Assembly: GCF_024586455.1 (NCBI RefSeq)
Contig: NC_065920.1
Coordinates: forward strand, 67,860,821 to 67,924,820
Source: Bactrocera neohumeralis
Taxonomy: Eukaryota > Arthropoda > Insecta > Diptera > Tephritidae
DNA: 64,000 bases
Direction: 5' to 3'
Shown: positions 13,687 to 24,956 of the stretch, one piece after another
How positions within the stretch are numbered: the stretch's first letter is position 1
Layout: every line of letters begins with the position of its first letter
Translations under genes and position numbers: made by a program
Notes under the pieces: model-generated
Told to the model about the DNA's origin: nothing
Seen by the model: only the letters and a program-made list of their open reading frames with translations
Database searches by the model: none

Positions 13687-16600
13687 TTATTGATCTAATG
13701 AAAAGTGTTTTGTTTTTTTCCATAAGCTTTTGAAAAGGCCTTTTTTCTTCTGAGGCTTCTGTGACGTATTGTTAAAATTGCGCGCCTGTTCCTTTGGCGT
13801 GGGTGGGAGTGCTAAATATGAAAAACAAAATTATTTCCATTATACGAATGTAAGAACTGATCAAATTTGACTCGGATTTGGACGATTTAACCGAAACATA
13901 AAAAAAAATATTTCTAGATTGGTGCAGTTTTTTTATGTTTGTTTGAAGTTTGATCTCTATTAGTCAATCAGTGTGTTTGTTGTAGCGGCAAAAACATTAC
14001 TGCAGTTTCGAGGCATGTTGGCGAGTTGACAGTCCTTAGAGGGTTGAAAACCCGGCCTCGTTCCGGTTACTTACATAGATCCGGACTGTGGGAACGGGTC
14101 AATTAGTGTGTGATTGGCAGTTGTTTGTTAAGACGCGAACAGTTTGTCTGGCGATTTTATGTTGGAGAAAAATTTAACAAATTTGCTTGAAATTTTGTGT
14201 TTGCAATAGAATCATCGTTACAGAATCGTTGAAAATATTGCAGAAATGTGTTGGGGCAGTCTACTTTAGCACGAATACAAATATTTGAGTGGCACAAAGC
14301 ATTGAGTGAAGTTCGTGCAGCATGCAAGTCGTCCATCTGTTAATGATGATAACATCGAAACAGTGCTTGAAAATCACCCTACTGGAGCAGAAATATCAAA
14401 ATTTCTTATTGGCCGACTCAACATATTTTGATTAATGTTATGAAGCGTGTCAAAACTAGACTAGTAGAAAAGACCTGAATCTTTTGCAAAAAGAAATTCG
14501 AGTGTCGAGTGTAAAAAATATGCTTGGAAACATAGCTGAGACCTCTACATTCATCAAACGCCTCATTAAGTTTAAGAATCTGCCGATTGGCGCTCCAAAA
14601 ACGAGTCGGAACCGGAAAAGCATAACAAAGTTGCTCTACAATCAATGTGAAGCTCAACGTTTTCTTTGATTAGCAGTCAAACACCAAACGCGAGTCATAG
14701 TTGTGTCACCATATCTGCTACATTTGGTTCCTTGTGATTTTTTCTGTTTTCGAAACTTAAAAATCCGCTTGGGGAAACGGACCTTAAGTCCATTGAAGTC
14801 ATTCCCTGAAGGCATTGAAGCCCATCAAAGCCAATGCTTACAACAAATATAAGGAAAAATTTGAGCTTATTTTGATAATAAATATTTGTAGTTAAACTAT
14901 TAAATATAATTTTTGTATCAATCCGGGTCAAATTTGATTAGACGGTATGGTTAATTACTTCGAAAACGTTGCTCACCAGTTTCTTGTTCGAATGGTAGAT
15001 TTCCATCCAAAGTGGTATCCGAATATGGCTTGCCCTTGCGCTCTTTAGTGTTCTCTGTGAAATAGTCGAGTCATATTGTTTATTATTTTAGTAAGAAGAA
15101 AAAATTTCTATTGTCTAGTTCTAGTTTGAAGCGTCTTTATATTTTTATATACTAAGTTAGATACAGACTATATTATCTATATTAAGCATTGATAGTGAGG
15201 CCGCAGAGTCTGTTAAAATTGGTAAAAGATGACTACTCCTCTTTGACCTAGCAACTGAACTCCATCTGGTATCGCAGATACCAAGATGAGATAGAAACAT
15301 CTAAGCACTTTTCCTCCATTATTCAGCTTTTTAAAGACTGAAGTTGAAACATCATGGCAGTGAGATTCCTATTTGCGATTATAATTTGATCGGATTTAAC
15401 CAAACCTAATCTAGGATCAGTCTGGGAACTTTATCACGACAATGTAAAAATGCAAATTTCAAGACCCTAGGTAACAATTAGTGGGGATAGGCAAAGTGGT
15501 GGCTTCCTTACTATGTTTAGAATTATGGTCAAATGAGAGATAATGTCTAAAAAGGAACGAAAAACGTTTCTGGAGTCCAGAAGCCTTGTGTTTTTTCTGA
15601 AAAGGCGCAATAACTTTTAGGATGTGGTAATAAATCTTCTTTTTTTTCAAGAGAAAGGTTCTACGGAAGATTTATGGTCCTTTACGCAGTGGCAACGACA
15701 AATACCGCAGTCAATGGAAAGAAGAGTTGTATGAAATATGCGATGACATTGACATAGTTCATCGAATTAAAAGACAGCGGCTACGCTGGCTAGGTCATGT
15801 CGTCCGAATGAATGAAAGCACTCCAGTTTTGAGAGTATTCGACGCAGTACCCGCCGGCGGAAGCAGATGAAGACGAAGACCTCCACTCCGTTCGAAAGAC
15901 CAGGTGGAGAAGGATCTGGCTACACTTGGAATCTCCAATTGTCAATTGGCGCGCTGTTGTGAACTCGGCTATAACCGCGTAAGCTATGTCTACGCCAATA
16001 AAGAAGAAGAAGAATACATCTTCACGCTATTTTGTGATCAAAAGTAATGTAGCAACGTCTCAACTATTTACCGAACTAAATATTTGGAAGGAGGGTTGGA
16101 CTAACACATACTGTTACTTACTTTTCTTCGCAATCAAAAGGCTTGTTACGCGACGCAGAGCTTCTCTTGGTGATTTATTTAAAAATGAGGGCGTCAAATT
16201 TGGTGGCAAAGTCAATGGTTTTCTTGACTGACCAGTCCCAGACATGCCAGCTGCACTATCCCAAACGCGCGACGAACTGAGACGATCAATATTCTCGGTA
16301 GATGCGGGACGCATGGAACGTTGTTTGGGATACCAGCCGCGCGCCGGTGCGCCAGCCATGCGCAACATCTCGTTCGATGCAAGCGCGTGATTCATGGAAC
16401 GTTGACGGCACATGCCAGCACCGAAGGTGTTGCCACCTGGGAGAACAAAAACGTTATATAACTGTTATTTCTAATAACAAGTGTGCATACCTCCCGGAAT
16501 ACCGCCCATGGTGTTACCCATATTAATACTATGTGAGGTGCTGGAACGAGGCGCTGTACGCGAACCACTTATGGCACTTTCGGGTTGACGTCTGAACGGT

Positions 16601-19600
16601 GTGCGCGGTATGTCACAGCTTCTGCAAAATGATCGAGGAAGGCATGAGCAGCGTCTATTAGTTAAATGCATTGTAGTCTACTTACCCTCTTGCAAAAATT
16701 GGTGTCTCCGGCAGACTGCATGAAGTTTGCAAACGCAATTCTTCGCGTGGTGACTGTTTCAGACTACGCTTGGTGCCATAGGAAACATAACGTTTCGTTG
16801 AATACGAGCCATCATATTGTGATCCCGTTGGCGTAGTAATACCACTACCGTAACCTAACATTTTCGGCGATCGCTTCTTATAATGCGAATCAATGGACCA
16901 AGATTTCATCGTATTCGCCGAGTGGCCACGATGTGGGGGCACAACCGGTGGCATATTTTCAAAAGCAGGCGGTGGTAATGGTGGCAATTCGTTGCTGAGA
17001 TAACGCAAAGCGCTCATATTGTCACGATTTCGTCGTTCCTCGCCGCCCAACGAGGACGGCGTATGTATTTCGGCAGTTGTCGTTTTCTTAAAGCCTTTGC
17101 CAAGGCTACGGTTGCTCTCGTTCACTAGGATCGGATCTTTCGGAGATGGTGGCAGTGGCAGAGCATCATAATCCTAAAAAATGATTATACACTTTGTAAT
17201 ATTGTGGCAAGCCTTGAAGATCTAAGTTATACTTACGAATAGATCGGGATTTGATGACGGTGGCGAAGGCGGCAATGGACCAAACGCGCTTTGAGACAAT
17301 AACATCTCTTTGGCACTCTCAGACTTATGCACACCGGGACGAAATTCGAGTGGACGTTTATGATGTGCACCACCTTCAACGATGCGTACGGCGGCAATAT
17401 CTCCACGTAGCAGTGCATTTATATTGCCATCGACCTTGTCTGTATCTTTACCTGGCGCTCCACTATAGCTAAAGTCACTGTATTGTTCCTCTTCCTCTTC
17501 AAGTGTTGGTGCAAGATCGGTGCGCGGAGTCGTTGTTGTTGAGGAGCGGAGGTCTGTAAGCGAGTTTAAGAGGGTATTTCATATTTTTGGATAATCGATA
17601 AAAATATAAGTGGCTAATCCTAGTAACAAACTATTTTAATCAAGCCTTGGAAAAAATTGCATAAAGCGCATTAAGACCATATTGCTCCTCCTTGATTTCT
17701 TCAACTTCTTTCTCCTTGTGATATAATTTGACTTCAAAACTATGGTCAGAGGTCTATTAGACGGAACAAAAGAAGAAGCTTAGCGAACAGCATATTCAAG
17801 ACATTGAAGAGCCAGTTTTTAGATTCAGACTCTTTTCTATACGGCATAAATCATAAGGAATTTCCTTTATGTCGCTAAATTAAAGCAAACATAAAATCTA
17901 GATTTGGTATCCTCGCAAAACGAATAAGACGGTGTAAACTGAGGTTGATCAATACCAAAAGCTCCGTCGGGATTGGCAAGGACCTCTCCGAGCTCTTCGA
18001 TATCAAACGAGGTTTCAGACAAAGCGACTCCCTATCGTACGATTTCTTCAAGAGAAACTAATTCGAGCTGCAGAGGTTAATCGATAAGGTACAATCTTCT
18101 ATAAGACTGTAAAGCCGATGGTATTGGTCATTGGTCTCAACATCCGCGCCGTTAGTTCTACTTACTCCAGATTGGATAAAGAAGCAAAGCAAATGGGTCT
18201 GGTAGTGAACGAGGGCAAGATGAAATATTTCCTGTCATCAAACAAACAGTCGTCGCTACTTGGCTTCCACGTCACTGCTTACAGTCATAACTTCGAAGTC
18301 ATAGATAATTTCGTCTATCTTGGAACCTGCATTAACACCAACAACAATGTAAGTTCTGAAATTATTTGACGCAATGCCCGCTGGGGGAAGCAGTTGGAAA
18401 GATCAGGTGGAGAAAGATCTGGCTACACTTGGAATCTCCAATCGGTTCCAAATAGCGAAAAGGAAGAACGACTGGCGCGCTGTTGTAAGCTCGGCTAAAA
18501 CCGTGTAAGCGATGTCTACGCCAATAAACAAGAAGAAGATAATTCTTTTCGAGATAACATACTGCACAAAGGCATCGTACACTAAAACAATTCCTGCCTA
18601 AAATCTTTTTGTTCTCACCCGAAAACTCTTGTCCTTTTAAACAGCCTGCTGCATCATTCTTGTAGCCATACATATTGCACGCATCAAAACTATTTTTACC
18701 CGAAATAAAGGTTGCAACTTCGTTAGGCTCATTTTCTTCAGTTTCTTCATAACTCGAAGACTTTGTGTTGATCGAATCGGTGCTACGTCTCTTGGGTTCT
18801 CTATTAAGTGATGTCTTCTTAACAGGGACAAGAAGTTCTTGAAAAAAGTAGCAGATTAAATAAGAGTTCATGGTAATGCAGGAAACAAACTAACCTTCAG
18901 ACGACGAGCGGTCGCCTTTATGCACAGCCAGCATTTCTTTGGTAAAAATATTTGGTAATTGTGGCTCGAGATTTAAAGAAAGACGATCACTATAAAAGTA
19001 CACAAAATCGAATTATTTATGTGAAAGTTGCGTTTGAAATACAATTTACCGCGGTGATGGCAAGGTTGGTCCTTGTGGCGCCACTAATTCTCCGCTATGC
19101 CTAACGTTCGCGCCTAATGTCTCACTCGGCCTACAGTTTTCATGACCCTCCATGGAAGAGAACTCTTCATAGTCGCTTTGGTCACGTGTATCTACGCGAT
19201 CGAGCGCTTCAGCATCCTTTTGAAATATATCCATTGCTGTTGGTGGTTTATTTGTGGGCCGTCGTATGATAAAAGTACCTTTACCCAACATACTCGTATT
19301 CCCGTGTCGATACATGCAGTGATTTAAAATATCCCCAGAGGATGTTGTGTATTGATCGGACCCATCCAAGGCGTCTATAACAATCGGTTCTCGGCGATAA
19401 GCGCGTTCATTTTCTTTGGTGTAAAAGACGTCACTAGCCACAATGGGTAAGGGGTAAACACCATTCTCCGTTGTAGCAACACAATCGAGAGTCTGGAAGC
19501 GTTAAAGCATATTGTGTATAAGAAACTAATTAGTTGTGAGCGCGTTTCAAAACAGCTTACATGCTTTCGTGTCGATTTCTTTTTCGCTGAACTTTTCGAC

Positions 19601-22205
19601 TTCTTTTTGTTACTCTTAAAATGTATTTCCCACGCAATACCGGTTTGTTTGTGTGGTGAGGAGTGCGATGTAATTGGCGATAATGATTGCTCTTCAATTG
19701 AATCGTCCGAGAAATCATCTTCACTTACTAACCTAAATTCATTTGCAATGTTATCCTTACGTATATATGGCTTTTTCAAAATATTATTTGGTATATCCAA
19801 CGCTTTATTATCCATCAGACCAATACAATTCGAACTTGACGACGACGATGAAGAAGAGATCGAGGACAAAGGATTAAGTATATGGCAAACTTCTTTGTGT
19901 TTCTCAACGGAGGATAATATACGTTGTGGACGATTGGATACGCGCTTATTCTCGGAAGGTGGTGAATAGCGGCCAGGGTATATTGTAACGGGATGCTCAT
20001 TTAGAATTGGCTCTATAATAGTTAAGAGTAGAAAAGAAAAATTTTGAGGTATACTAAAGCCAACACAAATCCCAATTATTACCTGGCAGTTTCGCCAATC
20101 CTCCACGTAATACCGCATTATGTACCGCACTTATGTCAATACCCAGCTTATTACGTTCACCATTACAGCTAACGCCACGCGTAGTTTTACCATCCAATGA
20201 TGTGGAGCGCGCACCGCAACATGGCAGACTGGAGTAGTTGTTGCTCGTCAGTGCCGAGGCTGGACGCGCTTTTGGCTGTAATTAAAATGTGTGTATTTAC
20301 TTACTGTCCTGAGAAACTCTGTCCTATATAGGTATTCTAGTATCAGAAGTACATATAGGCATATTTACCAATGTGGATTGTATAATATTCTGTTCGGCAG
20401 GTGTTTCCAGGCTTTGGCAGGTAACATCTGTAGTGTTGTTAAATTCGTGAAACTCTTTAGTTGGTGTGGTAATGGGTGGTACATTACTGCCAATACTGCT
20501 CTGAGAGACGTTCTCGAAATCTTGCTTATGCATGCTGAAAGTTGGAATAAAAAATATTTTAGAAAAAGTTTTTGTAGAACAAGGAAACTAGATCTTTCTA
20601 CAAAGCATAGGTGGAAACTGGTCAAAGGTCTAATTTAGACGAAACGTTTTAAAATGAAGATAATATTTTTATTCAAAAGATTATGCCAGGCTAAGCATGC
20701 TAAAGATCGTTCCCCGTATGTGTTCTAGAGGGAAGCCTCGACTTTTGGTAGAGTTAAGCGAAGAAAACTAAACTTCTAGACCGTATAGTGGTAGATCAAT
20801 GAAATACTTATGTATATACAAAAGAAATATTACTGTTAGACTGAAAAATTTAACGTTTGAAGTTTTGACTAAATATTTACTACAACAGTTTAGTCGAGTA
20901 ATAAGAACCAAAACTCTACCATCGAATCGAGTAGAGAAGAATTTGAAGAAAAAGAATCCGAGTTTGTTCGTTGACTACCGAAGAAGACCATAAATAGACA
21001 ATCGGATGGCATAACCTTTCAAAACCTATATTATATTATATACATATTTATTATATCAGTATTAAAAAATTAACCCTGTTTTCCCGTCCCGTGATATTGA
21101 CTAGATCTTCTGTTTACTAATTTCTTTAAGCGGAAACTCTACGAACGTGGCGGAAGAGAGCTCTTCTCAGCTTGCAATGAAATAAAACGCTATTAACTTC
21201 AACGGAATCACAGTATATCCCTACACCGGAAGTAGGGCATCCATTAAGAAGGCGCAAGCGATTGTGTGCGCCAGTTAGAAAGCGAAACACATCACAGCTT
21301 TTCATAGGAAACAAGAAAGCACTACACTTTAGATAACCGTCTATACAAATTAATCACACTTCCACCGCACACACAATCCTTTTCAATGTGCTGCTACTCA
21401 CTTCTTGCGACTAAGGCTCATGTAGCCATCGTCCTCAGATTGATTTTCACCATTACCACCTGCGTTCGCTGGCTTTGATGTATCTTCGAACTCAGAGATT
21501 ATATCATCTAGCACCTTAATAGGTTCGGGTATTTCGTCTGGTGAAAAATTGCTATGCGCCTCTGGTCGCTGTGTTTCTGTGGCGGAGGATGAAACAAGTG
21601 TTGTTGTTTGCTCCACTGGCTCGAGCTGCTGCTGTTGCTGCGCTTGCTGCTGTGGCTGTTCGTCCACCGCGACCTCTGCCTCTGCCTGCTCTGTCTTTTC
21701 GTGACTGTTGATTAATTAAATCAGAAAGAAATTCAATTAGTTTGCGTTACGAAGATGACGACGATGATGATGAGCAGCGACACTACATAAAACTAAACGC
21801 TACGAAAAAATATGAGAGAGGGAGTCAAAATGAGAGCGTACACATGAAGCGGCGGGTGGAAAATGAATTGCTGTGGGTGATAAATGGCTTGTACAACAAA
21901 GTATATGCATGTGAAAATATTTGGTTTTATTTTTTTTACTCTGTGTAGGTAATGTGTATTTGTATGTGTGTGTGTGTGTGTTTGTCATACCACGGTGTTG
22001 CACCAAAATCCGCTTTGGAGTCAACGTCTTCGTTTTCGTGGACACCAGGTGACGTTGCCGCTTCGGAATCTGCATTATTTGTTTGTATTGATTCTTCATC
22101 GGCTTGCGACTCCGCTAGATTGCTGGAATTTGCACAATTGCTAATCGACTCATCGGAACAGTTATTCGATTCATTTGTATGCAATAAATCCGAGGAGGTG
22201 GCCAT
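13687..22205 (-). CDS. Uncharacterised Ser/Pro-rich protein (14 exons, 1179 aa)
   Basis: Coding exons in transcript order: 22205-21991, 21704-21402, 20534-20369, 20275-20083, 20012-19561, 19492-19050, 18989-18895, 18837-18619, 17553-17237, 17173-16686, 16621-16491, 16436-16122, 15054-14977, 13811-13687. Every junction is GT-AG and in phase (3540 nt in total), strong evidence for a real intact gene. I do not recognise the family. Visible features: an acidic Ser/Asn-rich N-terminus; polyQ (about 89-99); a serine run (about 340-352) followed by a Lys/Ser-rich basic patch near 430-443; proline-rich LPPLPPP (about 864-870), a possible SH3 or EVH1 ligand; many basic Ser/Arg segments; a SPREALRRVTSLL block (about 1095); and a basic C-terminus with KKKGLFKSLWKK. 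There is no signal peptide or membrane segment, so a cytoplasmic, largely disordered adaptor or cytoskeletal protein is the best guess. The upstream 5' exon was not found. Confidence 0.88.
13857..14940 (+). mobile_element. Mariner relic with terminal inverted repeats
   Basis: The ends are matching inverted repeats: TCAAATTTGACTCGGATTTG at 13861-13880, and its counterpart at about 14919-14940 with two mismatches (CCGGGTCAAATTTG). Between them, broken plus-strand reading frames recall mariner transposase: a helix-turn-helix part near 14190-14300, a NLLQKE-type linker near 14480, and a SPxLxPCDFF-like third catalytic Asp near 14705-14745. The stretch with the first two catalytic Asp residues is missing. 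At about 1.08 kb it is close to the usual 1.3 kb. It lies in the last intron of the unknown gene, opposite to transcription. Confidence 0.85.
14012..14110 (+). repeat. Short dispersed repeat fragment nested in the mariner relic
   Basis: This GC-richer segment (GAGTTGACAGTCCTTAGAGG, then GTTCCGGTTAC) shares its core with 26936-27000 and, inverted, with 49090-49137. It interrupts the mariner relic, so it is probably a later insertion. The three copies mark a dispersed element, likely part of a non-LTR retrotransposon, whose full form is not in this window. Confidence 0.55.
15655..16015 (+). mobile_element. 3' end of a non-LTR retrotransposon (copy 1)
   Basis: The plus strand encodes an almost open frame typical of the C-terminus of arthropod non-LTR reverse transcriptases: RKIYGPL, then RLRWLGHVVRM, then DQVEKDLATLGI. 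It ends in a GAA-rich tail (about 15998-16015). A stop interrupts the basic RRRR region. It shares its 3' segment with the copies at 18.4 and 27.7 kb. It lies in an intron of the unknown gene, in the opposite orientation. Confidence 0.8.
17900..18545 (+). mobile_element. Non-LTR retrotransposon fragment (copy 2)
   Basis: This has parts of the same family's reverse transcriptase: a KRGFRQSDSLS block near 18008, matching the conserved RT fingers/palm region, then an 83-codon frame (18118-18369) with ANEGK-like and NFVYLGTCIN blocks. It then jumps to the DQVEKDLATLGI tail near 18400 and a GAAGAAG end at about 18530. The YADD region and the segment between YLG and the tail have been deleted. It lies in intron 8 of the unknown gene, opposite to transcription. 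Confidence 0.8.
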
Positions 22206-22576
22206 TATTTCGTATTTATTTGTTATTATTATTAATTTAAGTTATTTTTATTTTATTTTATGTTAAGCGTAGGTTAATAATTTATAAAAATCTGCATTCG
22301 GGGAGCGTGGAAGAGAGCGTGAGAGCGAAAGAGCAGGTGGAAAAATTATTTTAACTGTATTTTGTGTTTTTTTTTGTATTATTTTTATTTTTTAACTACA
22401 CTCATTTTTATGCACTTAACATGTGTATATACATATGCGTGTGTATGCATGTATATGGACTGCTTGCCTGCATATGCATTTCTATTTTAATTGATAGCAC
22501 TTTTCTGTGTCACTTGTTTAACTATTTGCAATTAGCTTGCGCAATGTTTGCACAAAAAATATTGTTGCTATTGTTT
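22206..22576. promoter_or_regulatory. 5' flank of the unknown gene
   Basis: This is directly upstream of the minus-strand ATG at 22205. The plus strand is T-rich, with a GAGAGCGTGAGAGCGAAAGA purine run (22313-22332) of the GAGA-factor type common near fly promoters. The 5' UTR must lie here or be spliced from further upstream. No transcription start can be fixed. Confidence 0.4.
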
Positions 22577-23724
22577 TTTAATACGCTGAACAGGGTTTAT
22601 CAAGTTTGTAACATGCAGAAGGAAACGTTGGAGACCCTATAATTATATATGTAAATAAATGATCAGCGTGTTGAGTTGTGTCGCTATAGCTGCCCCTCTA
22701 TCTGTACATACACGAACTAGCCCCTCGGTTTTTGAGATATCAGTCTGAAATTTCGTATACGTCCCTTTGCTTCCAAAAAGCTGCTTATTTGTCGGGATCG
22801 GCGCTATTGGTTCACTATAGCAGATAGCTGTCATACAAATTCGCTGATCAAAATCAATTTCTTGTATGGAAAACTTTTTTATTTGAAAAGATAACTTCAC
22901 AAAATTTTGCGTTCATTTTTATCCAAAGCAACGCTACAATCTGCGAACAAATTGTTAAAATCAGACCACTATAGGATATAGCTGTTATACAAACATAGCC
23001 ATCAAAAACAAGTCCTTATATGGAAGACTTGTTTATTTGACGAGATATCTTCGCGAAATTCGGCGTAAATTATTTTTCACAACAGTGCTATAATCCTGAA
23101 TAAATTGTTCAGATCGAATCACTATAGCATACATCGGCCATATAAACGGACCGATTAAAATCGAGTTTTTATATGGAAAACTTTGTTATACGACAATATT
23201 TCTTTACAAAAATCAGCATAGATTACTCTCCAAGTACACACAACATATTCAGAACAAATTGCTTAGATCGGACTACTATAGTATATAGCTGTCATAAAAT
23301 ATGTACAATCAAAATCAAGTTCTTGTATGGAAAACTTGTTTACTTGACGAGATATTTTCACGAAATTCGGCATTTATTATTACTCAAGTCAAGACTACGA
23401 GCTCCGAAGAAATTGCTTAGATCGGACTACTATAACATATAGTTGTCATACAAACTGGCTGATCAAAATCAAGTTCTTGTATAGAAAACTTGTTTATTTG
23501 ACGAGATATCTTCACGAAATTTGGCATATATTATAACACAAGGCAAGGCTACAATTACTGAATATATTGCTCACATCGGATCATTATAAGATATATAGCT
23601 GTCATACAAACTGTTCAATCAAAATCAAGTTAAAGATTTTTTATATCCGTTTGTGCTATAAAAATGCATTATATTATAATTTCGTTGTATTATAACTTCG
23701 GTTCCGAAGTTAACTTTTTTTCTT
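22577..23724 (+). mobile_element. DINE-1/mini-me-like element (copy B)
   Basis: It starts with the family head (ACGCTGAACAGGGTTTATCA, then GGAAACGTTGGAGACCCTAT) and a weak GTCY-type tract. About six central units of 152 bp follow, each marked by a variant of TATAGCTGTCATACAAA (near 22820, 22974, 23128, 23280, 23431 and 23588). It ends in the perfect hairpin AACTTCGGTTCCGAAGTT near 23695-23712. It is non-coding; the ORFs within it are accidental. Confidence 0.8.
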
Positions 23725-24637
23725 ATTTAATAGCATTTAGCTAACGCAATGTTTGCAAAATAAATGTATTTTTTTATTTAATTTTTTTTTGAATTTTTTT
23801 CACAGCTGCACAATTATATATTCAAATGCATATTTTCACACTTTTTTATAGATACATATATAATTAGCATTTTTATACACACATATATGTATGTATATAT
23901 ATAATTAGTTAGTTGCACCGGCAATAGCTGCTAATCGTTGCATTAGCCGTGCGTCATAAACACTCAAACGCGCACTTTGCTTTGAGCAGCGGTAATTAAT
24001 ACTCTGAGTAGGCACACAATTGTCTATATGTAACTAGAATATGCACAAACATGCTTATAAATGCCTTTAAAGATATGTATGTACATATGTATATAAAAAT
24101 AAGCATATACATATGCCTGTTTTACAACGGGGTACATAATTTTCACAAAACCTTGCTGTCTATTTGGAGTTTGCTTTTTGCACTCACTTATTTACTTATT
24201 TTTTTCATACATATGCATGCATTTAAGCTCATTTCAGTTAATCAATGTATTTGCGAAACACTTTTTTGCTTGCTGCACGTACAGCACATACACACACAAA
24301 CACTTATGCATACATACATACACATGTAAGTGTATCAAAAAAATATTTTGACTTTTTCACTTTGCATAGAAGTAATATTTACCCGGAAAATCAACAACTA
24401 CATTTATATGTGTGTGTGTTTATGTATGTAACAACAATTTCTGGCTTTTCCTTTTATGCCCAGCGAAACAGAAATGTTTCCACAGCACCACCAGCAAATA
24501 AAATCAGGGAAAATATATCAAAGTGCGGCGATGAATGAATTCAATTCTGCAATGCAACCGGACAGTGTGCTGTTATTATTCCTGTTGTTGTCGTTGTTGT
24601 TGTGTAGCTGCTGATACTGCTCTTAACACTGCCGCTA

Positions 24638-24664
24638 CTGCGGCTGCTGCTGCTGCTGCTGCTA
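24638..24664. repeat. GCT/AGC trinucleotide microsatellite
   Basis: A run of GCT units preceded by imperfect GCC/GCT triplets. It would give poly-Ala or poly-Gln depending on frame, but no supported exon contains it. Confidence 0.85.
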
Positions 24665-24914
24665 TTTTGGTTGTGGATATGGCTATGGCTGTGACTGTGA
24701 CTGCTGAAGTATCGGAGTCTGGCATCGATTTTTTCATATTTTTGTGAGCAGCGCCTTTACAGGATACTAAACTCGACGTCGTCGCTGTTGTTGCTGTTGT
24801 ACTTGTTGTTGTTGTAATACTTAATGCCGATGTTTTGTGTTATACTTGTTGTTGTTGTTGTTATTGTTGCTGTTGTGACTGCTTTTCTTGGCTATGCCGC
24901 TGCCACCACTGCCG

Positions 24915-24915
<1 letters not shown>

Positions 24916-24946
<31 letters not shown>

Positions 24947-24956
24947 ATTTGCTATT
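24916..24956. repeat. GCT/AGC trinucleotide microsatellite
   Basis: About 13 near-perfect TGC/GCT units, the longest trinucleotide tract in the window, followed by TATTTGCTATTGCTGCTG. It is non-coding as far as I can see and is a likely polymorphic marker. Confidence 0.9.

Noticed and set aside
16114..16413. 99-codon minus ORF as a separate gene starting at an internal Met
   Set aside because: It is exon 12 of the 14-exon gene; frame and splice sites connect it on both sides.
19514..19969. 151-codon plus-strand ORF
   Set aside because: It lies opposite exon 5 of the unknown gene, whose splice phases all agree; the plus frame is a shadow of it.
24535..24747. 70-codon plus ORF with a poly-Ala run
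   Set aside because: Produced by the GCT microsatellite; no splice partner, family or coding context.
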